From Streptomyces lydicus (GTDB lineage: Bacteria; Actinomycetota; Actinomycetes; Streptomycetales; Streptomycetaceae), in assembly GCF_004125265.1 (NCBI RefSeq), contig NZ_RDTE01000003.1, positions 5,704,001 through 5,768,000 of the forward strand: 64,000 bases of DNA, read 5' to 3'. This document shows, piece after piece, positions 58,005 to 64,000 of this stretch. Position numbers and translations under genes: made by a program. The first letter of the stretch is position 1; every line of letters starts with the position of its first letter. Below the pieces are notes generated by a model. That model made no database searches. It was not told where the DNA came from and saw only the letters and a list, made by a program, of their open reading frames with translations.

Positions 58005-59296
58005 TGGGCATTCGAGGCCGGATCGCCCTGGCCATTTCGGGAATGACGGCGCTGGCCGTGGTGGTGCTCGGTTTCGCGGTGCACCACATAGCGGACGCCG
58101 AGCGGGAGCGGGCGGCGCGGGCGTATCAGGACGACCGGCTGAGTTCGGCGCTGCAGATCTACGAGCGGGACGGCACGCGGGCGCTGGGGGCGCAGGTGGA
58201 CGATGAGACCCTGCCGTCGCCGTTGCGGGACGCGGTCTTCAAGAACCGGTCGGGGACGTACATCAGCGGCGGTGAGGACCCCCGGGTGTGGGCGGCGACC
58301 GGGGTCGGGGGCTCCGGCGAGGGCGCTGTGACGCGGACGCTGTCGGTGTCCGCGGCCTATCCGCACGACGATCCGTCGCAGCTGGCGCTGGACCGGGCGC
58401 TGCTGATCGCCGGGTGCGGCACGGTCCTGCTGATGGCGGTGGTGTCGTGGTTCGTCGCGCAGCGGCTGTCGCGGCGGCTGCGGCTGAGCGCGGCGGCGGC
58501 GCGGCGGATCGCGGCGGGGGAGGCGCCGGACGCGGAGGCGCTGGCGAGCAACGGCCGCGACGAGGTGGCCGAGTTGGGCCGGAGCGTGCATCACATGGCG
58601 ACGTCGCTGGCGGCCCAGGCGCAGGCGGAGCGGGAGTTCACCGCGGATGTGGCGCACGAGCTGCGCACGCCGGTGGCCGGGCTGGTGGCTGCGGCGGAGT
58701 TGCTGCCGCAGCCGCGGGCGGTGGAGCTGGTGCGGGACCGGGCGCAGGCGATGCGGCGGCTGGTGGAGGACCTGCTGGAGGTCTCGCGGCTGGACGCGGG
58801 GGTGGAGCGGGCGGATCTGGACGCCTGTGAGCTGCCGTCGCTGGTGCGCGGGATCGTGCGGCGGGCGGCGCGCCAGCGCGGGGTCGACGAGGTGTCGGTG
58901 ACCGTGGAGGGCGAGCCGTGGATCGTGGAGACGGACCGGCGCCGGGTGGAGCGGGTGCTGGTGAATCTGCTGGCGAACGCGGCCAAGCACGGCAAGCCGC
59001 CGATCGAGGTGGTGGTGGCGGGGGCGCGGATCGTGGTGCGCGATCACGGTCCGGGCTATCCGGCGGAGCTGTGCGCGGAGGGGCCGCGGCGGTTCCGTAC
59101 GGCGGCGCCGGAGCGGGGGACCGGGCACGGTCTGGGGCTGACGATCGCGGCCGGGCAGGCTCAGGTACTGGGGGCGCGGCTGGACTTCGGCGCCGCCGCG
59201 GACGGCGGCGCCGAGGCGGTACTGGAACTGCCGGACCTTACGGCCACGGCGCCGGGAACCGGTGGTGCGCTCGCCGAGACCGGCAACGGTTCCTGA
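58004..59296 (+). CDS. Sensor histidine kinase without a neighbouring response regulator
   Basis: 430 residues from ATG 58004 (GTG at 58001 also possible). TM1 at about 7-26 and TM2 near 130-150 frame an extracytoplasmic sensor loop. A HAMP linker leads to the phosphorylated His in VAHELRTPVAGL. The ATPase domain has the N box NLLANAAKHG and G boxes DHGPGY and GTGHGLGL. No response regulator is adjacent; the coupled upstream gene encodes an exported protein. The signal and partner are unknown. Confidence 0.87.
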   Translation: MGIRGRIALAISGMTALAVVVLGFAVHHIADAERERAARAYQDDRLSSALQIYERDGTRALGAQVDDETLPSPLRDAVFKNRSGTYISGGEDPRVWAATGVGGSGEGAVTRTLSVSAAYPHDDPSQLALDRALLIAGCGTVLLMAVVSWFVAQRLSRRLRLSAAAARRIAAGEAPDAEALASNGRDEVAELGRSVHHMATSLAAQAQAEREFTADVAHELRTPVAGLVAAAELLPQPRAVELVRDRAQAMRRLVEDLLEVSRLDAGVERADLDACELPSLVRGIVRRAARQRGVDEVSVTVEGEPWIVETDRRRVERVLVNLLANAAKHGKPPIEVVVAGARIVVRDHGPGYPAELCAEGPRRFRTAAPERGTGHGLGLTIAAGQAQVLGARLDFGAAADGGAEAVLELPDLTATAPGTGGALAETGNGS

Positions 59297-59318
59297 CGCG
59301 GCTTGTCCGGGTCTGCGG

Positions 59319-59786
59319 CTACAGCCCCAGGTCCTTGATGATCTTGGCGACATGGCCGGTGGCCTTGACGTTGTAGAGGGCGCGCTCGACCTTGCCCTCC
59401 TCGTCGAGGATGACGGTGGAGCGGATGACGCCGGTGACGGTCTTGCCGTAGAGCTTCTTCTCGCCGAAGGCGCCGTAGGCCTCCAGGACCGTCTTGCCGG
59501 GGTCGCCGAGGAGGGTGACCTCGAGCTCTTCCTTCTCGCGGAACTTGGCCAGCTTCTCGGGCTTGTCGGGGGAGATGCCGATGACGTCGTAGCCGTGGCC
59601 GGCGAGGAAGTCGAGGTTGTCGGTGAAGTCGCAGGCCTGCTTGGTGCAGCCGGGGGTCAGGGCGGCCGGATAGAAGTAGACGATGACCTTGCGGCCCCGG
59701 TGGTCGGCGAGCGAGACCTGCTTGCCGTCCGCGTCGGGCAGGGTGAAGGCGGGGGCGGTGTCGCCCGGCTGCAGTCGCTCGCTCAT
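59319..59786 (-). CDS. bcp: Thiol peroxidase, Bcp/PrxQ-type peroxiredoxin
   Basis: 155 residues. The peroxidatic Cys47 and resolving Cys52 are in TPGCTKQACDF, the spacing of atypical PrxQ. It reduces peroxides in the cytoplasm, using thioredoxin. Start at 59786, normal length. It is convergent with the kinase gene, 22 bases away. Confidence 0.93.
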   Translation of the reverse strand: MSERLQPGDTAPAFTLPDADGKQVSLADHRGRKVIVYFYPAALTPGCTKQACDFTDNLDFLAGHGYDVIGISPDKPEKLAKFREKEELEVTLLGDPGKTVLEAYGAFGEKKLYGKTVTGVIRSTVILDEEGKVERALYNVKATGHVAKIIKDLGL

Positions 59787-60046
59787 GACTCTCCTTGGTG
59801 GGGGTCCGCAGGGGCCCCGAAGCGTGGGTCCGTACGCCCCCGACATTAGCCAGCCGGGGCGCGGAGGGGTGGCGGGGGCGTCCCGGGGCGCCTCAGGGGG
59901 GCGAAACGGGGGTGCTGTGGGGCGCAGGGGGGCGTGAGCTGACAGACTGTCCATCACGAATCGGCAGTCAGTTGTGTGGCCGGTTCCGTACGGGGCCCCG
60001 TGCCCGGCCCCCGTACGCATCGGCGCGAGACGACGGAGGCAGCGCG

Positions 60047-60364
60047 GTGGCGGAAGCCAGGACCCCGGCGCAGATCGAGGCGGACATCGTCCGCAGGCGG
60101 CAGGAGCTCGCCGTCACGCTCGACGAGATCGGTGTGCGGCTGCACCCGAAGACGATCATGGACGATGCCAAGGCGAGGGCGGCGGCCGCCGTGGACCGTA
60201 CGGCGGGGCGGGCGTATGTGGCCGCCAATCGTGCGGTCTCGGATGTGCGGGCCCAGCTGGTGTCGGAGGACGGGGTGCCGCGGCTGGAGCGGATCGTTCC
60301 GGTGGCGATGGTCGGTGTAGCCCTGGTCGGTCTGCTGACGCTGCGCGCCCGGCGGCGCCGCTGA
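60047..60364 (+). CDS. DUF3618 protein, single-pass
   Basis: 105 residues. The family's N-terminal PAQIEADIVRRRQELAVTLD, then LHPKTIMDDAKARAAAAVDR, are clear; a hydrophobic segment near the C-terminus (VPVAMVGVALVGLLTL) and RARRRR follow. GTG at 60047 with GGAGG upstream. The function is unknown; these are small membrane-linked proteins of actinobacteria. Confidence 0.85.
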   Translation: MAEARTPAQIEADIVRRRQELAVTLDEIGVRLHPKTIMDDAKARAAAAVDRTAGRAYVAANRAVSDVRAQLVSEDGVPRLERIVPVAMVGVALVGLLTLRARRRR

Positions 60365-60427
60365 GGGCTTGTCCCCGGGGGCGGCCGCGGTGCGTGCCGG
60401 GTGCCGCCGGGCAGGTACGGTCATGCC

Positions 60428-60778
60428 GTGAGCCCGAATAACACCAAGGACACCCACGACAAGCTGCCGATCCGGATGCTGCACGACCGTGTGCTGGTCC
60501 GGACGGACATCCCCGAGGGCGAGCGCCGCTCGTCCGGGGGCATCGTCATTCCCGCGACCGCGGCGGTCGGCCGCCGCCTGGCCTGGGCCGAGGTGGTCGC
60601 GGTCGGGCAGAACGTGCGGACCGTCGAGGTGGGGGACCGGGTGCTGTACGACCCGGAGGACCGGGCCGAGGTCGAGGTGCGCGGAGTGGCGTATGTGCTG
60701 ATGCGCGAGCGCGATCTGCATGCGGTGGCCGCGGAGCGGCTGGAGGGCGCGGAGGACGCGACCGGGCTGTACCTGTAG
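60428..60778 (+). CDS. GroES-like co-chaperonin paralog
   Basis: 116 residues. The Cpn10 fold is seen as LPIRMLHDRVLVRTDIPEGE, SSGGIVIP, AEVVAVGQNV and VGDRVLYDPED. The mobile-loop region (ERRSSGGIVIPATAAVG) is present. It is not next to groEL and differs from the main GroES in its C-terminus, so it is probably a secondary co-chaperonin. GTG start at 60428. Confidence 0.85.
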   Translation: MSPNNTKDTHDKLPIRMLHDRVLVRTDIPEGERRSSGGIVIPATAAVGRRLAWAEVVAVGQNVRTVEVGDRVLYDPEDRAEVEVRGVAYVLMRERDLHAVAAERLEGAEDATGLYL

Positions 60779-60891
60779 CCCGGCCGGCGGCCGCCCGCAG
60801 CTCCGTCGGCAGCCGTGGCCCTGTCCGCACTCCACGGGCGGTGACCGGGGTCACCGCCCGTTTCGCTGCCCTTTGCTAGCCTCGGGACACA

Positions 60892-60932
60892 CCCGACGAG
60901 ACGCGCCGTACCGGGTCACGACAAGACGACGC
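60892..60932 (+). ncRNA. Guanidine-III riboswitch (ykkC-III)
   Basis: A 41-base element with the motif order of guanidine-III RNAs: CCCGACGAG, GCGCCGTACC, GGTCA, GACAAGAC, CGC. Against the recalled Thermobifida sequence the changes at positions 3 and 22 compensate in stem P1. P2 has one A-C mismatch. It lies 36 bases before an SMR exporter of the guanidinium-exporting type. CGACAAG of the aptamer can pair with CTTGTCG at 60948-60954, next to the GGAGG site, which suggests control of translation. Confidence 0.88.
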
Positions 60933-60968
60933 ACCCCTGGTGAAGCTCTTGTCGCGGAGGTGCCCGTC

Positions 60969-61289
60969 ATGGCCTGGATCCTGCTCGTGATCGCCGGACT
61001 GCTGGAGGTCGGCTGGTCGGTCGGGATGAAGTTCACGGACGGATTCACCCGGCTGTGGCCCAGTGTGTTCACCGGTGCGGGCATCGTCGCCAGCATGGTC
61101 CTGCTCTCGTACGCGGCCCGGAGCCTGCCGATCGGTACCGCCTACGGCGTGTGGGTCGGCATCGGAGCGGCCGGTGCGGCGGTGCTCGGCATGACGACGC
61201 TCGGCGAACCGGTCACGGCGGCCCGGATCTTCTTCATCTGCCTGCTGCTGGTGGCGGTGGTCGGGCTCAAGGCGACCTCGGGGCACTGA
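60969..61289 (+). CDS. Small multidrug resistance protein, SugE/Gdx-like guanidinium exporter
   Basis: 106 residues, four transmembrane helices. AWILLVIAGLLEVGWSVGMK carries the essential Glu of TM1 (residue 13). The WSVGMKFTDG pattern and upstream guanidine-III riboswitch point to Gdx (guanidinium/H+ antiport) rather than EmrE multidrug export. GGAGG at 60956-60960 gives the start at 60969. It works as a homodimer in the membrane. Confidence 0.9.
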   Translation: MAWILLVIAGLLEVGWSVGMKFTDGFTRLWPSVFTGAGIVASMVLLSYAARSLPIGTAYGVWVGIGAAGAAVLGMTTLGEPVTAARIFFICLLLVAVVGLKATSGH

Positions 61290-61334
61290 CGGGGCGTACG
61301 CCTCCGCCCGGGGCGCCGCCCCGGCCCGCCTCCG

Positions 61335-63539
61335 CTACCCGCCCTCGCCCCACCGCCACCGCAGCCGCTGTTCCAGGTCGTCGCTCTGGGGCTCGTACGT
61401 CGGGGTGTCGTGGGTGGGCTCCGCGGTCGGTGTGGGTTCGGCCGGCGGGGTGGGGGTGGGCGGTTGGCCGGTCGGCCGGGTGGGGGCGCCGGTGGGCGGG
61501 GTGGGGACGGTGGATCCGGTCGGGTCCTCGGACGGTGAGCCCGAGACGTCGGGGGAGGCCGAGTCGCTGCCGGACGGCGAGGGCGACACCGGCTCGGCGC
61601 CCTCCTCCAGTTGCAGGTCGAAATCGCGGACCGGGCGCCCGTTCAGCGCGGCCGCGGTGTAGTCGGCCCAGATCTGCGCGGGGTAGTCGCCGCCGTTGAC
61701 CCGCGCCAGCCCGCCGGCGCCGTAGAGGGGTTCCTGGGCGGCGCTCTCCGGGTTCTGGCCGAGCACCGCGACGACGGTGGCGAGATCGGGGGTGTAGCCG
61801 GCGAACCACGCGGCCTTGTCGTCCTCCGCGGTGCCGGTCTTGCCCGCCGCGGGCCGCCCGGCGCCCTGGGCCGCGGTGCCGGTGCCGCCGTCGACGACGC
61901 TGCGCAGGACCGAGGTGGTGGTGTCGGCCGCGGCGCGCGGGATGGCGGTGGTCTCCTCGCGCTCGGGCAGCTCGATCTCCTCCTGCTCACTCTTGGTGAT
62001 CTTGTCGACCAGGGTGTACGGCCGGTGGCTGCCGTGGTGGGCGAGGGTGGCGTAGACCTGGGTCATGTCCAGGACGCTGGGGGTGGCGGTGCCCAGCGAG
62101 ATCGCGCCCTGGGACGAGGCGAGGCTGGGGGTGTCCGCGGGGATGCCCAGGTCGACGGCGGTGGCCTTGACCTTGGCGGGGCCGACGTCGATGCCCATCT
62201 GTGCGTAGACGGCGTTGACGGACTTGTCGGTGGCCTCGCTGACGGTGATCGGGCCGTAGGAGCGGTCGTCCTCGTTGGCGGGCGCGAAGCCGGTGCGGGT
62301 GCCGTGACTGACCGTCATCCGCTTGTTGGTGCCGTCGTAGACGGTGTTGGGGGTGATCCGCTCACCGTCCTGGGTGGTGGAGTTGTTCTGCACGGCGGAG
62401 GCGAAGACGATCGGCTTGAAGGTGGAGCCGACCTGGTAGTCGCTGCGGGTGGCGCCGTTGACGAACTGCTTGGCGTAGTCGATGCCGCCGTAGAGGGCGA
62501 CGACCCGGCCGCTGGCGGGGTCGATGGAGGCGCCGCCGGCCCGGACGTAGCGGTCGGCCTTCCGGGAGTCGTCGAGGCGGTCCATCACCCGGGTGTTGAC
62601 CGCCTTGACGAAGGCGTTCTGGCGTTTTCTGCTGATGGTGGTGGTGATGCGGTAGCCGCCGGTCCGCAGGGTGTCCTCGTCGAGGATCTGGTTGTCGGTG
62701 AGGTAGTTCTTGACCGCTTCGACGAGGTAGCCGCGCTGGCCGGACAGCCCCGTGGAGGGCTTGGCGGGCCTGGGCAGGGGGAACTCCAGCGCGGCCCGGT
62801 CGGCCTTGGTGAGCCACTTCTGCTTGACCATGCCGTCCAGGACGTAGTTCCAGCGCGCCAGCACCCGCGCGCGGTTGCCGGGGTGGGCGGTGATGTCGTA
62901 GGCGCTGGGGGCGTTGAGGAGGGTGGCGAGGTAGGCGCCCTGGGCGGTGGTCAGCTGCTCCGCGTTACGGCCGTAGTAGGACTGGGCGGCGGCCTGGATG
63001 CCGTAGGCGTTGCGGCCGTAGTAGCTGGAGTTGAGGTAGCCCTCCAGGATCCTGTCCTTGCTCACCTCGCGGTCCAGCTTGATGGCGATGAAGAACTCCT
63101 TGGCCTTGCGGGTGACGGTCTGTTCCTGGCCGAGGTAGTAGTTCTTCACGTACTGCTGGGTGATGGTGGAGCCGGACTGCTTGCCCTTGCCGGTGACGGT
63201 GTTCCAGGCGGCGCGGAGCATCGCGGCGGGATCGACCGCGGACTCGGCGTAGAAGTCGCGGTCCTCGGCGGCGAGTACGGCCTGCTGGACGGCCTTCGGG
63301 ACCTGGCCGAGGGTGACGTTCTGCCGGTTGATCTCGCCGTCGCGGGCCAGCTCGGAGCCGTCGGAGTAGAGGTAGACGGTGCTCTGGGCCTTCGCGGCGC
63401 TGTTGGCCGGCGGGATCCCGACGAGCAGATAGCCGGCGACCAGCCCGCCGACGACGAGCAGCAGGAACAGCAGCACGGTGCCCAGCACCGCACGCCAGGT
63501 GGGGAGGACACGGCGCCAGCCTGTGCGTTGTCCGCTCAT
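61335..63539 (-). CDS. Class A penicillin-binding protein (transglycosylase/transpeptidase)
   Basis: 734 residues. One TM anchor (about 17-41) is followed by the transglycosylase domain with Glu92 (AAEDRDFY) and GSTITQQYVKN. The transpeptidase domain has STFK (372-375), SVN (440-442) and KTGT (567-570). A Pro/Thr/Ser-rich tail of ~100 residues ends the protein. It makes and crosslinks peptidoglycan outside the membrane. It is in the position of S. coelicolor SCO2897 from memory. Confidence 0.93.
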   Translation of the reverse strand: MSGQRTGWRRVLPTWRAVLGTVLLFLLLVVGGLVAGYLLVGIPPANSAAKAQSTVYLYSDGSELARDGEINRQNVTLGQVPKAVQQAVLAAEDRDFYAESAVDPAAMLRAAWNTVTGKGKQSGSTITQQYVKNYYLGQEQTVTRKAKEFFIAIKLDREVSKDRILEGYLNSSYYGRNAYGIQAAAQSYYGRNAEQLTTAQGAYLATLLNAPSAYDITAHPGNRARVLARWNYVLDGMVKQKWLTKADRAALEFPLPRPAKPSTGLSGQRGYLVEAVKNYLTDNQILDEDTLRTGGYRITTTISRKRQNAFVKAVNTRVMDRLDDSRKADRYVRAGGASIDPASGRVVALYGGIDYAKQFVNGATRSDYQVGSTFKPIVFASAVQNNSTTQDGERITPNTVYDGTNKRMTVSHGTRTGFAPANEDDRSYGPITVSEATDKSVNAVYAQMGIDVGPAKVKATAVDLGIPADTPSLASSQGAISLGTATPSVLDMTQVYATLAHHGSHRPYTLVDKITKSEQEEIELPEREETTAIPRAAADTTTSVLRSVVDGGTGTAAQGAGRPAAGKTGTAEDDKAAWFAGYTPDLATVVAVLGQNPESAAQEPLYGAGGLARVNGGDYPAQIWADYTAAALNGRPVRDFDLQLEEGAEPVSPSPSGSDSASPDVSGSPSEDPTGSTVPTPPTGAPTRPTGQPPTPTPPAEPTPTAEPTHDTPTYEPQSDDLEQRLRWRWGEGG

Positions 63540-63827
63540 GTCGGTATGGACTCCTCGGCCGCCGCCGAAGGTTGTACCGCGGCGGTCGTGTCGTGTCGGG
63601 GGATGCGCGCGGGATGCCGCCGGAGCAACTGCCGCCCGTGGGGAAACTCTCGCATCATGTGCCCCGGCCCGGCGGGGTGGCGCGCACCGAAGTCCGCCAG
63701 CTGACCGGCCGAACGGCGCCCACGGCTCACCCGAAGCGGTGATAAAGCGATGGCGGGTTGCCCTGCGGGGGGCCTAGGCTCCGGTGCTTTGGCCGTCCGA
63801 CGACTACGGGGCTGGGGGAAACGCGTC

Positions 63828-64000
63828 GTGTGGTACGCCGCGGTGGCAGCCGGCAGCTTCCGGCGGTACGCCACCTACCGCATCGCCACCGTGGCGGGCG
63901 TGTTCACCAATACCGTCTTCGGCTTCATCGTCGCCTTCACGTACATCGCCCTGTGGGACGAGCGGCCGCAGCTGGGCGGCTATGACCAGGCGCAGGCGCT
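63828..64000 (+). CDS. ABC-2 family transporter permease, N-terminal part (runs off the window)
   Basis: 57 codons from a GTG at 63828 (GGGGGAA upstream) to the window end. It begins VWYAAVAAGSFRRYATYRI and has one hydrophobic helix (VFGFIVAFTYIALW), matching the starts of ABC-2 export permeases. No stop is inside the window. The identity is inferred from this start only. Confidence 0.65.
   Translation, partial: MWYAAVAAGSFRRYATYRIATVAGVFTNTVFGFIVAFTYIALWDERPQLGGYDQAQA

Overview
The window is chromosomal DNA of a Streptomyces-type actinomycete. Support: very high GC with GC-rich third positions, many GTG/TTG starts and ATGA stop/start overlaps, an SsgA-like sporulation protein, a DasR-type (dre) N-acetylglucosamine PTS locus, rare TTA (bldA) codons, and an actinobacterial clpS / mec-cysO-cysM / rph / rdgB core. 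The order murA-yqgE ... hpd ... ssgG ... M6 protease ... clpS ... nagE/nagF-rph ... PBP matches, from memory and in reverse, the SCO29xx region of S. coelicolor. This is the conserved chromosome core, not an island; no IS element, prophage or CRISPR array is visible.

Layout. 1-2940: tail of an ABC importer operon (binding protein end, two permeases, ATPase). 2970-9051: murA, yqgE, a LysR regulator divergent from an MFS exporter, and a DUF3039 gene. 9052-10302: a gene-free, repeat-bearing stretch. 10303-16184: a three-subunit molybdenum-hydroxylase-like operon (FAD, 2Fe-2S and Mo subunits) with two related 35-codon ORFs coupling the subunits; the Fe-S subunit carries a disordered ~600-residue N-terminus and the Mo subunit lacks several active-site signatures. 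Then tRNA-Cys, an alpha/beta hydrolase, an MFS exporter, a DEAH helicase, an IclR regulator and a small Lon-type membrane protease. 23283-27533: a glycine-betaine-type ABC operon behind an Lrp/AsnC regulator, which is divergent from hpd (tyrosine catabolism) across a nested palindrome. 28949-39577: an FAD oxidoreductase, small proteins, a disulfide-oxidoreductase-like flavoprotein, ssgG, two RDD membrane proteins and a secreted M6 metalloprotease.

39641-48074: NAD salvage (nicotinamidase, nicotinate phosphoribosyltransferase), clpS with its DUF2017 partner, an amino-acid permease, the sulfur-carrier cysteine pathway (JAMM peptidase, cysteine-rich leader peptide, CysO with a tail beyond GlyGly, CysM) and a metallo-beta-lactamase-fold hydrolase. 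48180-51457: two GlcNAc EIIC permeases and EIIB with DasR-like operators. 51558-55454: rph, a small membrane protein, a TTA-containing lipoprotein, rdgB, tRNA-Leu and two tandem HNH endonuclease genes, one frameshifted. 55620-64000: an MHS-type transporter, a sensor kinase without a response regulator, bcp, DUF3618, a GroES-like gene, a guanidine-III riboswitch in front of an SMR exporter, a class A penicillin-binding protein and the start of an ABC-2 permease.

The most unusual material is the degenerate molybdenum-hydroxylase operon, the CysO tail next to its likely processing peptidase, and a recurring theme: short tandem duplications starting at or next to stop codons at eight loci. Product names come from reading the proteins by eye; no database search was run.
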